NCBI GenBank assembly: GCA_910589025.1
Contig: CAJURM010000021.1
Location: 1 to 48,585 of the forward strand
DNA: 48,585 nucleotides
DNA from: an uncultured Odoribacter sp.
GTDB taxonomy: Bacteria; Bacteroidota; Bacteroidia; Bacteroidales; Marinifilaceae
Direction: 5' to 3'
Below, piece by piece: positions 27,701-37,600 of the stretch; positions within the stretch are counted from its first letter, which is position 1, and every line of letters begins with the position of its first letter. The notes beneath the pieces are model-generated. The model worked only from the letters and a program-made list of their open reading frames with translations, was not told the origin of the DNA and did no database searches. Made by a program: the position numbers and the translations under genes.

Positions 27701-30700
27701 GGTACCAATAAGCATCTTCATGATGGTGTTCAGGCGAATGATGTGAATCATGGTATTCATTATATCTGGAGTGTTGCCATGGGAGGTAGTGCAAGTGAAA
27801 AGGCTCAAGGTCTTTGTCCTCCGGGTTGGTATATTCCGACAGATGCAGAGTGGAAGACTTTGGAGATGGCTTATGGTATGACTTCCGGTCAGGCCAATGG
27901 CAATAATGCTTGGCGCGGTTACAATCAAGGTACTCGCTTGAAAGCGAATGGTAATAGTGGTTTTAATGCAACATTGTCAGGATATAATGGAACCAGTTAT
28001 TTTGGAGTCAGAGGTTATTACTGGTCTTCGACACAGAGTGGAAGTTATGCTTATTATCGTTATTTCCAGAATAATTATGCAACGATTAATCGTTATATAT
28101 TGGATAAGAATACTTATGCTTCTTTGCGGTGTATCCGTTCCAGGTGTGAAAACGGACAAGAACCGACTTCATTGAATGCTGGAAAAATAACGGGAGGAAC
28201 TTGTGCAGTAAATTATAAGTTTACTATAAAAAATGCTCAGGAAGCGACGATAAGTTGCGGAGGATTGTATTATAGTTGGTATGTAAATGATGTATTGGTT
28301 ACGGGACAGGTCGCGCAAGCTTTAGCTTATACATTTACTAAACCTGGGGTGTATAAAGTTGTGCGTCGAACGACTGCTGACAATGGGGATTTTGCAGATG
28401 CGACAGCCACCGTAACGGTATATTCTGCTTGTTCTGGTTTGTCGACGGTTATCGATGAACAGGGTAAGGAATATAGTATTAAGGAGATGGCAGATAACCG
28501 TTGTTGGATGACGCAGAATCTTCGTCGAACGGATGTAAGCCATCGTCATGCTAATAATGGAGCCGGAGCAGATACTGATGGTACGAATTTGTATACTCAT
28601 GAGGGAGAGCAGGGGAATGATAAGGCTTATGGAGTGTATTATGTTTGGAATGTTGCCATGCAAGGTAGTACGGCAGAGAAGGCCAAAGGAATTTGTCCTA
28701 TCGGTTGGTATGTACCTACTGATTTGGAATGGCGTCAGTTGGAGATGGCATACGGCATGACATCTGCACAGGCTAATGGCAATAATGCTTGGCGCGGTTA
28801 TAATGAAGGAACGAAATTAAAGGCAGGAGGTAACAGTGGCTTTAATGCCACGTTGTCGGGTTATAATGGAACCAGTTATTTTGGAGTCAGAGGTTATTAC
28901 TGGTCTTCGACACAGAGTGGAAGTTATGCTTATTATCGTTATTTCCAGAATAATTATGCAACGATTAATCGTTATATATTGGATAAGAATACTTATGCTT
29001 CATTGCGTTGTATCAAAGCAACCTGTTATGATGCGAAACCGGTGATTTCGACAGCCGGTAGTATCAGTGGCGGTTCGACGGCAGTAAATTATGCAATCAA
29101 GATCAAGAGTACGGGAGCGGCTGCCGTCAGTTGTGGCGGCTTGGTTTACAGTTGGTATGTAGATGGTTCATTGTTAGCTAATCAGCGTGCAGCGACATTG
29201 ACATGGACCCCGAAGTATGCCGGTACGTATGAGATCGTCCGTCGTGCTTCAGTAGATACGGATCCGATGACTTACAAAGAGACGAAGACGACAGCAATTG
29301 CTTATTCACCGTGTTCCGGTTTGAGTACGGTTATTGATGACCAGGGGAATAGTTACAATATCAAAGAGATGGCAGATAACCGTTGTTGGATGATTCAGAA
29401 TATCCGTCGTCGTGATGTAAATCACCGTCATGCTAATAATGGAGCTGCAGTGGATAACGATGGTACCAATAAGCATCTTCATGATGGTGTTCAGGCGAAT
29501 GATGTGAATCATGGTATTCATTATATCTGGAGTGTTGCCATGGGAGGTAGTGCAAGTGAAAAGGCTCAAGGTCTTTGTCCTCCGGGTTGGTATATTCCGA
29601 CAGATGCAGAGTGGAAGACTTTGGAGATGGCTTATGGTATGACTTCCGGTCAGGCCAATGGCAATAATGCTTGGCGCGGTTACAATCAAGGTACTCGCTT
29701 GAAAGCGAATGGTAATAGTGGTTTTAATGCAACATTGTCAGGATATAATGGAACCAGTTATTTTGGAGTCAGAGGTTATTACTGGTCTTCGACACAGAGT
29801 GGAAGTTATGCTTATTATCGTTATTTCCAGAATAATTATGCAACGATTAATCGTTATATATTGGATAAGAATACTTATGCTTCTTTGCGGTGTATTAAGG
29901 CTACATGTTATGGAGTTAAACCGACCATCTCTTCCGCAGGAAGTATTAGTGGTGGTTATATAGGTGTTAATTATGCTATAACAATTAAAAATACTGGGAA
30001 GCCGGTTGTAAGTTGCGGAGGTTTGATATATAGCTGGTATATCGATGGGGTATTGGTGGCTAATCAACGGGCTGCTGCGTTAACATGGACTCCGATAAAA
30101 GTGGGGACTTATGAAATTGTCCGGCGTGTAACCATGGACGATGACCCAACTAATTATAAAGAAGCTAAAACGACAGTAACAGCTTATTCTCCTTGTGCCG
30201 GAAAAACCTACGTGGACGATGAACAGGGGAATCGCTATAGTATTAAAGAAATGGCGGATGACCGTTGTTGGATGACGCAGAATCTTCGTCGTACGGATGT
30301 TAGTCATAGACATGCAGGAAATGGTGCCGCAGCGGATACAGATGGTACGAATTTATATACTCATGAAGGAGCACAAGGCAATGATAAAACTCATGGAGTT
30401 CATTATACCTGGAGTGTAGCTATGGGAGGTAGTACGGCGGAAAAGGTGAAAGGTCTTTGTCCTCCGGGTTGGTATATTCCGACAGATGCAGAGTGGAAGA
30501 CTTTGGAGATGGCTTATGGTATGACTTCTGCTCAGGCGAATGGCAATAATGCTTGGCGTGGATACAATGAAGGGACAAAGTTGAAACCGGGAGGTGCCAG
30601 TGGCTTTAATGCTACGTTATCTGGTTATAATGGTAGTAGTTATTTGGGAGTCAGAGGTTATTACTGGTCTTCAACACAAAGTGGAAGTTACGCTTATTAT

Positions 30701-31663
30701 CGTTATTTCCAGAATAATTACGCAACGATCAATCGTTATATATTAGATAAGAATACTTATGCTTCTTTGCGGTGTATCCGGACGATGTGTTATGCTGGAA
30801 CAACTTCGGCAATCACTTCGGCAGGCTCTATTACGGGAGGAAAAGTGGGAGTGAATTATCCGTTTAAAATAAAGAATAGTGGGGCAGCGACAGTGAATTG
30901 CGGAGGGGTGGAATACAGTTGGTATGTGGATGGAAAATTGGTAAGTGGTCAGGTGGCAGCTTCTTTGACTTATACTTTTACGAAGGCAGGAGGATATACC
31001 ATAAAACGTCGGGCAACTGCTGATAATGGAACCTATTCGGAAGCACTTGCTACGGTAACGGTTGTAACTCCATGTCAGGGAGCTTCTACTGTTACAGATG
31101 AACAGGGAAATGTCTATACGATTAAGGAAATGGCGGATACCCGTTGTTGGATGACACAGAATATGAGGCGAACGAATGTTGTTCATATGCATGCTGGTAA
31201 TAGTGCGGCAGCGGCAGCGGATGGAAAGAGTACGCATGAAGGAGTCCAGACAAATGATAGAAATCATGGAGTTCATTACAGATGGAGTGTGGCCATGGGG
31301 GGAAGTACTGCAGAGAAAGCCAAAGGAATCTGTCCGGTAGGATGGCATGTGCCGACCGATTTGGAATGGCGTCAGTTGGAAATGGCTTACGGCATGACTT
31401 CCGGACAGGCTAATGGTAATAATGCTTGGCGAGGTTATAATCAAGGCACTCGTCTGAAATCGGGAGGAAATAGTGGCTTTAATGCTACTTTATCTGGTTA
31501 TAATGGCAGTAGTTATTTTGGCGTTAGAGGTTATTACTGGTCTTCAACACAAAGTGGTAGTTATGCTTATTATCGTTATTTCCAAAATACTTATGCAACG
31601 ATTAATCGCTATATATTGGATAAAAATACTTATGCATCCTTACGTTGTATAAAAAATGAATAA
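21716..31663 (+). CDS. Giant secreted FGE-Ig-FISUMP repeat protein
   Basis: From ATG 21716 the product has 3315 residues; an in-frame TTG at 21707 is less likely. A signal peptide (residues 1 to about 31, with a FFFFLLFFF core, ending VSA) precedes NN. The N-terminal module (about 32-150) is shared with three other genes here. An FGE/SUMF1-like fold follows (about 155-495: IEMVFVPAGPYVLGDS, MSGNVREL, VRGGGF, VGFRMVRTL). The cysteine motif of true formylglycine-generating enzymes is not seen, so I infer a binding or structural role. Ig/PKD-like modules lead into nine units of Ig-like plus FISUMP (from about 675 to the end). Each FISUMP has MADNRCWM or close, CP.GW..PTD.EW and YYWSSTQSGSYAYYRYF. 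Likely an exported adhesin-like protein; ligand and anchoring unknown. Confidence 0.85.
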   Translation: MNARIYSCLLKELRIFFFFLLFFFPFGVSANNIQIKEPARVISVSGGYATIEVRLAWENSWRDAENWDAAYLFLKYRTGSGSWTHIPVQLAGNIISSPYTYMTATPNQTTAPGLFIYRDNLGAGNPNVVCKIRWKTNFRQEQFDNGEVQLLAQAIEMVFVPAGPYVLGDSLSASCFADSYGKPITVRTESSNIGLGYVQEGGVYQNVTVSASYPKGFQGFYMMKYELSQEQYVNFLNTLTLAQQKALLPNWSSLKEGDYIFGDAKGRSCRNGIILAYHTDPAAPMVFANNFNKDDEYNGAGDGQTIASNYMSIYDLLAYSSWSGLRPMSEMEFEKACRLPYPSLEKRGYAWNKGDGTIARAMNLSAEGFESENVGVGNVNFKNTFEGPLRCGIFAKSGNSTAQASGSTYWGGMEMSGNVRELCRNVNDWYFYWNRHGEGAYNPGLWSASLSYYGVRGGGFTSDAEELQVSDRSLREYFKEKSATFRDSTVGFRMVRTLELGAVDLNPGTITALTTICPNVTLTIQSTAGASVRGMNNIPVRYEWYLNSVKLEGQTADTLVYSDWKPGTYYNFERKAICVLGEKSTNTVRVYVTSPVLNAGTITGGTRCAPGFFKIGSKAPANITCGYPITYSWYINDVLVKDSIGETLSKEWEAGTYRVVRRASAFGLQKDAVATLTITAVNLKAGQIYGGMVMETVETTITNVKSASVGCGNFKYSWYIDSVLVAGASDAQFTHAFDAAGFYQVIRRATADNGDVADAMDTVIVNSKTAICGKSNGTVVDDEENVYTVLPMADNRCWMTQNMRRRNINHRHAGNGAAVDNDETNKRLHNGVQMNDKVYGVYYTWSVAMQGATYQKAQGICPAGWYVPTDEEWRTLEMAYGMTYAQAVQNNAWRGSNQGTQFKVNGTSKFNATLSGYNGTSYFGVRGYYWSSTQSGSYAYYRYFQNNYATINRYILDKNTYASLRCIRSRCENGQEPTSLNAGKITGGTCAVNYKFTIKNAQEATISCGGLYYSWYVNDVLVTGQVAQALAYTFTKPGVYKVVRRTTADNGDFADATATVTVYSACSGLSTVIDEQGKEYSIKEMADNRCWMTQNLRRTDVSHRHANNGAGADTDGTNLYTHEGEQGNDKAYGVYYVWNVAMQGSTAEKAKGICPIGWYVPTDLEWRQLEMAYGMTSAQANGNNAWRGYNEGTKLKAGGNSGFNATLSGYNGTSYFGVRGYYWSSTQSGSYAYYRYFQNNYATINRYILDKNTYASLRCIRSRCENGQEPTSLNAGKITGGTCAVNYKFTIKNAQEATISCGGLYYSWYVNDVLVTGQVAQALAYTFTKPGVYKVVRRTTADNGDFADATATVTVYSACSGLSTVIDEQGKEYSIKEMADNRCWMTQNLRRTDVSHRHANNGAGADTDGTNLYTHEGEQGNDKAYGVYYVWNVAMQGSTAEKAKGICPIGWYVPTDLEWRQLEMAYGMTSAQANGNNAWRGYNEGTKLKAGGNSGFNATLSGYNGTSYFGVRGYYWSSTQSGSYAYYRYFQNNYATINRYILDKNTYASLRCIRSRCENGQEPTSLNAGKITGGTCAVNYKFTIKNAQEATISCGGLYYSWYVNDVLVTGQVAQALAYTFTKPGVYKVVRRTTADNGDFADATATVTVYSACSGLSTVIDEQGKEYSIKEMADNRCWMTQNLRRTDVSHRHANNGAGADTDGTNLYTHEGEQGNDKAYGVYYVWNVAMQGSTAEKAKGICPIGWYVPTDLEWRQLEMAYGMTSAQANGNNAWRGYNEGTKLKAGGNSGFNATLSGYNGTSYFGVRGYYWSSTQSGSYAYYRYFQNNYATINRYILDKNTYASLRCIKATCYDAKPVISTAGSISGGSTAVNYAIKIKSTGAAAVSCGGLVYSWYVDGSLLANQRAATLTWTPKYAGTYEIVRRASVDTDPMTYKETKTTAIAYSPCSGLSTVIDDQGNSYNIKEMADNRCWMIQNIRRRDVNHRHANNGAAVDNDGTNKHLHDGVQANDVNHGIHYIWSVAMGGSASEKAQGLCPPGWYIPTDAEWKTLEMAYGMTSGQANGNNAWRGYNQGTRLKANGNSGFNATLSGYNGTSYFGVRGYYWSSTQSGSYAYYRYFQNNYATINRYILDKNTYASLRCIRSRCENGQEPTSLNAGKITGGTCAVNYKFTIKNAQEATISCGGLYYSWYVNDVLVTGQVAQALAYTFTKPGVYKVVRRTTADNGDFADATATVTVYSACSGLSTVIDEQGKEYSIKEMADNRCWMTQNLRRTDVSHRHANNGAGADTDGTNLYTHEGEQGNDKAYGVYYVWNVAMQGSTAEKAKGICPIGWYVPTDLEWRQLEMAYGMTSAQANGNNAWRGYNEGTKLKAGGNSGFNATLSGYNGTSYFGVRGYYWSSTQSGSYAYYRYFQNNYATINRYILDKNTYASLRCIKATCYDAKPVISTAGSISGGSTAVNYAIKIKSTGAAAVSCGGLVYSWYVDGSLLANQRAATLTWTPKYAGTYEIVRRASVDTDPMTYKETKTTAIAYSPCSGLSTVIDDQGNSYNIKEMADNRCWMIQNIRRRDVNHRHANNGAAVDNDGTNKHLHDGVQANDVNHGIHYIWSVAMGGSASEKAQGLCPPGWYIPTDAEWKTLEMAYGMTSGQANGNNAWRGYNQGTRLKANGNSGFNATLSGYNGTSYFGVRGYYWSSTQSGSYAYYRYFQNNYATINRYILDKNTYASLRCIKATCYGVKPTISSAGSISGGYIGVNYAITIKNTGKPVVSCGGLIYSWYIDGVLVANQRAAALTWTPIKVGTYEIVRRVTMDDDPTNYKEAKTTVTAYSPCAGKTYVDDEQGNRYSIKEMADDRCWMTQNLRRTDVSHRHAGNGAAADTDGTNLYTHEGAQGNDKTHGVHYTWSVAMGGSTAEKVKGLCPPGWYIPTDAEWKTLEMAYGMTSAQANGNNAWRGYNEGTKLKPGGASGFNATLSGYNGSSYLGVRGYYWSSTQSGSYAYYRYFQNNYATINRYILDKNTYASLRCIRTMCYAGTTSAITSAGSITGGKVGVNYPFKIKNSGAATVNCGGVEYSWYVDGKLVSGQVAASLTYTFTKAGGYTIKRRATADNGTYSEALATVTVVTPCQGASTVTDEQGNVYTIKEMADTRCWMTQNMRRTNVVHMHAGNSAAAAADGKSTHEGVQTNDRNHGVHYRWSVAMGGSTAEKAKGICPVGWHVPTDLEWRQLEMAYGMTSGQANGNNAWRGYNQGTRLKSGGNSGFNATLSGYNGSSYFGVRGYYWSSTQSGSYAYYRYFQNTYATINRYILDKNTYASLRCIKNE
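23738..31651 (+). repeat. Array of nine 873-882-bp coding repeats
   Basis: Unit boundaries, set at the codon after the cysteine-isoleucine that ends each FISUMP, are 24617, 25496, 26375, 27254, 28136, 29015, 29897 and 30779, after a first, more divergent unit from about 23738. By type the order is 1-A-A-A-B-A-B-C-D. Type A (24617-25495, 25496-26374, 26375-27253, 28136-29014) is 879 bp and the copies read as the same apart from their edges. Type B (27254-28135, 29015-29896) and C are 882 bp; D is 873 bp. All changes keep the frame. Confidence 0.92.
26375..29896 (+). repeat. Tandem duplication of a 1761-bp A-B pair
   Basis: The pair A4-B5 (26375-28135) is followed directly by A6-B7 (28136-29896), and the two halves read alike over their full length. 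This is a higher-order duplication on top of the 879-bp repeat and shows recent unequal exchange. Confidence 0.85.
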
Positions 31664-31668
31664 AACAG

Positions 31669-34600
31669 ATGCTGATGATGAAAATTAGAAGCAAAAAATA
31701 TACGGATATGCTACGACGTACCTTGTTTGTAATTGCCATTTTAACAGGGACAGTCTCTTTACCTTCTTTGGTTTGGGGTCAAACAAACCGACATGCCGGG
31801 GGAAAGAATGACGGATATACACGGGGGTGTGTGCCTCCGGTTATTCAGAGTGTGAGGGGATTGAAAAACGGAGGGTGTGTCGAGGACGGAGATTTGTATT
31901 TATCTGTGCAGGCTACGGGGACCAATGTGAACTATCAGTGGCAGAAACAGAATCCGAGTACCCGCCGTTTTGAGCCGTATGTGCCGCAAACCGGGAGTGA
32001 GGTAGAAGGGATGGACGGGCCGAAGCTGAGTTTTATTCAAACGACGGATCTGGATAATGGATATTATCGTTGTGTGTTATCGAACGAATGTTCGGATGAT
32101 GTGATAAGCGATACCTTTTTCGTTGATATCAGCAGCAAGCCGCTCATCAAATCGGGATTGTTCGACCGCAATGTATGTGTGGGGGAACAGGTGATGTATA
32201 GTGTTGTGGCAGAGGCTCAGGGGGATCCCGAATATACGTATGTATGGTATAAAAACGGGTCGGTACTTAGTGGTGTAAATCAGAGTTTCTATACATTCAA
32301 GGCTGCAGCAACCAAGAAAACAACGGATGTATATACGGTGAAAGTGACCAATAAATGCGGAAGTGTCCGGGATACGTCCAAATTAACGATTTCCGTACTT
32401 CCGGTGATTGAGTCGTTTACCGATACGGTTTGGGTGTGCCGGGACTCGTCGGTTACACTTTCGGTGAAAGTGAAAGAAGGAGGAGACTATACCTATGAAT
32501 TGTATCAGGTGAATTATCCTTCTTTGGAGGAGACATTGGTCTGGATGGGTATCGTGAACACGTGCACATTGGAGAATATCGGTACGTCGGGTGTATATCG
32601 TTGGAAAGTAAATAATGATTGCGGATCGGTGTCCGGTGATTTAATGTATGTAAAAGTGGAGGATGCTCCGGTCATTGTGACGCATCCTAAAAGTGATACG
32701 GTATGTGAAGGGACCACACTCATGCTTACTTGTGCGGTAGCGCCTGCGGTGAGTTCACCGTTGACTTATGTGTGGTATAAAGACGGGATATCCATAAGCC
32801 GGAGTCCGCAAAATTATCTTCGCCTCCGGAATGTTTCTCAAACGACGGTAGGGGATTACCGGTGTGAAGTGTACAATACCTGCCCTTCTGTAAAAACGGA
32901 GGTCGCTCATGTGGAAGTGAAGAAAAAGCCTCAGGTTTTAATACAGCCTTCTGTACAGGGATATTATTGTGAAGGAGACTCTCTTTCTTTAAGCGTAACT
33001 TTGGATGATGCCATCGAAATAGACAGCGTTTGTTGGTATTACGGGAATGTGGCATTGACTGACAATGACTATATCCGGGGAAGCAAAACGACACAATTGG
33101 TGGTTACTGATTTAAAAGCGGCAGATGTTGTGAAACAGTATCGCTTGAAAATTTATAATCAGTGCGGGGTAGTGGAGAGTGCAGCCGTGCAGGTAAAATT
33201 GCATTATCCGGCTCGTTTTGTCCGGAATGCTTCGGATGGGGTAGATCTTATTTTATGCGGTGGAGAGAATCAGACGCTGTATGTCAGCGCAACGGGTTCC
33301 GACACGATACGTTATACATGGACCTTTAACGGGAAAGTGATTGCCGATGGTTATTCCAACCGTTTGACCGTAAAAGGGGAGAATCTGGATGCCAGCGGAG
33401 AATATGTGTGTCAGGTGCAGAATAGTTGCGGTAATGACAAAGTGGTGTCTTACGTGAAGCAGAGTTTGCCTCCGCTATCTGATTTTACAGGGGGAGGGCA
33501 CTATTGTGCCGGAGAAAAGGGAATGGAGGCTTGCTTAATTACTCCGAATAAATATACTACGTATCAGTTGTATAAAAAAGCAAGCGGTGGGAAAGGAACA
33601 GCTATCAGTGATGTTGTGTCGGGAGACACGGTATCCGGAAACATTTGTTATGATGCGCTTCTGAAAGGTACGTATTATGTTGTGGCGCGTGATACAAACG
33701 CTTGTGAGCGAGTAATGAACGGAGAAGTGGTTGTCGTGGAAGATTCGTTACCTCTCCGCTACCGTTTGAAAATAGCCCGGGAGATTTGCGAGGGGAATAC
33801 GGACGGTGATTTGTTGCTGGAAAATAGTCAGTCAGGGATAGAGTATTATTTATGTCGTAAGAACGATACAGGTTGGGATACATTATCCACGCCTTATGTA
33901 GGTACGGGAAAGGCTTTGCCTTTGAATCATCTTGGAGCGGGACAATATAAACTGTTCGGTTATAATCCCTCTACGGGGTGTAAGGGGGATGTTTCAGATA
34001 TGGTAAATTTGTCAGTGCGTCCTTTGCCTCAATTGTATGATTTGTTTTTCAGGAATAAGGACAGTGTTTATTGTGCCAATGTTGAATCGCATGTGATATT
34101 GCAGTATAGCCAGTGGACCAGTGGGTATCGTTATCAGTTGAAGAATAACGGGACGAATCAGGGAACTGCTCTTACCTCTTCATCTTTGGAATGGAGAAAA
34201 TTACCGGAAGGACACTATACGCTGGAAATAACGAATAATTGGGGGTGTAAATCGGTTACTTCGGAACGGGAAGTGATAGCCCAGCAGCCGCCGAAAGCAT
34301 TTTCGTTAGAGGGAGAGCCTTATTTCTGTGCTGATATTCCGGAAAAGCAGATTGTTTTAACAGGGAGTGTGCCGGGGTATACTTACCAGGTACGTTCATT
34401 GAATGGAAAATTCCAATTGGATACATTGGGTACGGGAAGAGCTATAAATATAGATGTTCCGGTGGAATCCGGAAGCTACTATGTGGTGGCGGTAGACAAT
34501 ACACCGAAGCGATGCAGGGCGGTGTCGGATACATTGGTATTACGTAGAAGTGACATTCGGGCAGTATCGAAGACCATCAGTGTAGATTATGGGAATGCTG

Positions 34601-37600
34601 TTCGTTTGGGTGTTTCCGTTTCGGGATATATCGGAAGTGCTTCTCAATTGCAGTGGCAATGGGATAATGTTGATAAATTGGCAGAAAGCGGTGCGGTAGC
34701 GAATCCGGAGACTACGGTTGTAACGGAAAGCCGGCTTTATAAAGTTACCGTGACGGATTCTTTGGGATGTACGGCGACAGCTACGGTGATGGTGAAATGT
34801 TTCGGGGGACCCTTGGGGGGAGAAATTCGTTTGAGTGATTGTATGACTGATGCCGGAGATACTGTCGTGGTTTGTTTGGGATCGAAGGTGAATTTTTGCG
34901 GAATGGCGAGCGGTGGAGTGGAAAAATTAGGATTTTATTATACTTGGTGGGATAACACCGGAGTTCTTGACACGACATCCTCGCTGATAGGGTATGCGCC
35001 TGATGCGGATGGATATCTTTGTTGGAAAGTGGTAAACGGTTCTGAGGAAATCAGGGATAGTGTATGGATAAAAATCAATCAGCTGGATTATCCTGACGGG
35101 ATTCCGGTATTGCATAAATCGGGGTTGGCTTGTAAGGATAGTGTTGTGACGTTAAGCCTGAGTGAGAAGCGTCCCGAACTGACCTATACTTTGAAAAAAG
35201 ACGGAGTGGTCTATACCTGTCCGACAGAGATTACGGACAGTATAAAGTGGACCTTGTCACCTGCTGCCGACGGGGAATATACGGTGGAAATATCTGATGG
35301 GTATTGTAAATTGATATTGCCGACGAAAGTAAAAGTCAACCGGATGCCGCGGAGTGTGAATCCGGAGGGGAATGCTATTTATTGTGCGGGAAGTGCTGCG
35401 GAATTAAGTGCAGGCAATGTAGAAAGCGGTGTAGATTATTGGTTGTGTGATGCCGAGAGCGGTAAGCGTCTGAAAAAAGGAAGTCTTAGCAGTAATGATG
35501 TGGTTTTTGGTGGTTGTGGGGAAGGAACATATTATATCGAAGCGGTGTCGGGGGAATGTGTGGCAACGGGTGATTCCATCAGCGTTACGGAGATTCCGTT
35601 ACCTCTGAATTCTTTGAATGTGAAATTTGAAAGAGCGGGAGTGGCCTGTTCCGGTAAAGAGAATTTGATTGTTGTAGACGGAACTGAGCGGGGGAAAAAG
35701 TATACGTTGTATCGTAAAGGCAAAACAGCTCCGGAAGATGTTTTGTATGGAGACGGTGGAGCCCGGACATTCAAGCCTGTAACTGCTGCCGGGATATACG
35801 TGATATATGCCCGGGATACGATGTCGGGTTGCGAAGTGCTTTTATCTCAGTCGTTGGAGGTGCTCAGTGCACCTGCCGGACTGGAGTTTGTGGGTGATTC
35901 CGTTTATTGTGCCGGAGAGGTTTCCAATTTAATGGTAAAAAATGCCGAATTGGGTGTGGAGTATTGGTTATACGATGCAATGACCGGTGACACATTGAAA
36001 AAAGGATTGTGGAATGGTAATGAAGTTTGGTTCGGTAATTATACTGCCGGAAAATATTATGCTGAAGCATCCATTGGTGAATGTAAACTTGTCAGTCCGG
36101 TGTTGAACGTGAGAGAAGTAGCACTGCCCAAGGATTCATTGCGTCTTTCTTTTGCTGAAAGCGGAGCGATTTGTGCAGGGAGTGATCATGTTATCCGGAT
36201 AGAAGGAACTGAGCGGGGAAAAGAATATTGGTTGTGTCGGGGGAATAAAAACAACGTGTCCGATAAACTATATGGTAACGGAACAATGCAGTCTTTCAAA
36301 CCTGTAACGCTTGCCGGAACATATATTGTATATGCTCAGGATACGGCATCGGGTTGTGAAGTTCTTTTGAAGCAGTCATTGAAAATAAATGCATTGCCTG
36401 CTGTTCCGGTGGTGGAAGATTGTTCATATTGTCTGGCTCCCGGTTCGCCTGAATGTCAGTTGGAAGTGACGAACAGACAGAATAAGGTGGTTTATTATTT
36501 GACGGATGGTTCGGTTACCGATACTTTGGGTGCAGAGAATAATTATTTTGAACAGGTATCCCAGGGAAGCTGGCAGGTAATTGCTATGGATACCTTATCC
36601 GGTTGTCAGTCGGTTGCAAAAGTAACTGTGAGAGGTGTGGATGCTCCGAAAATGCTGGCTGTTAACGGCGGTTGTGTATTGACGGGTACGTCTGCTACAA
36701 TTTCAACATTAACTGCGGGAGAAGGAAACGGAGTACGTTATATCTTGTATAAAAACGGTCAGCCGACGAAAAAGGAGGTTGTCGGTTCGGGGGCTGTGGT
36801 TTCTTTCAGTGGATTATCGGAAGTAGGTGTTTATCGGATATGGGCGGAAAATTCATTGGGATGCGGATTGTTTATGAAGGATAGTGTTGTTGTTTTTTCC
36901 GGTTTACAGGTTTCCGGAGACTCTTTGTATGTTTCCGGCATATATTGTGGAGCTCAGGGTGGGGTGACACTTTCTTATCCTCTGTCAACGGCATCCTGGA
37001 AATATTACATTACTGATGGGCGTTTGTGCAGTGATACACTGAATGGGACCGGGCGTGCCCTGCAATTTACAGAGGTCAGGGGACAGCCGGTACATCCCGG
37101 TCAATACCAGTTGTATGTAATGTCTCCTTGTTTGGAAGGTGCAAAAGTAATTGCCCGGGGAACGGTGGCAGATCATGCTTTGCCGGTGGTTCAGCCGATT
37201 CTGTCGGATACGGTTCCTTTGTGTTCGGGAGAAGGGCAGCCGTTGGTTTTGTCCGGAAGTGAAAAAGACGTGAATTACGAAATCAAGTATTATACCCTTT
37301 CGGGAGATTATGTAAGAAATTATCCGGTAGTGGCAGGTTCGGGAAATGCTTTGACGCTTGGGACGTTCACTGCTGCTGGTATATATAAGGTATATGCGGA
37401 TAACGGTTGCCGGGTGCTGATGGATTCGGCGGTTATGGTGAGTGGAAAATTGCCGGTGATACAGAATTTGCTGGGGAACGATATTTGTTTTACTCCCGAA
37501 ACGGCAATTGCTTTACAGTTGTCCCTTTCGGCAAGAGAGGAGGGAGTGAAGTATTATTTGTATAAAGACGGAACACAGGTTGTGGACAGTCTGACTTCTT

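Noticed and set aside
24803..31444. Many minus-strand open frames of 100-230 codons across the repeats
   Set aside because: They recur with the 879-bp period because the sense strand is repetitive; their products are unlike any known protein.
24443..31651. Diversity-generating retroelement target
   Set aside because: FISUMP ends resemble variable-region folds, but the repeated ends are conserved, and no reverse transcriptase or template repeat is visible in the window.
23738..31651. CRISPR-like repeat array
   Set aside because: The repeats are 873-882 bp, coding and in frame, with no short spacers or cas genes.
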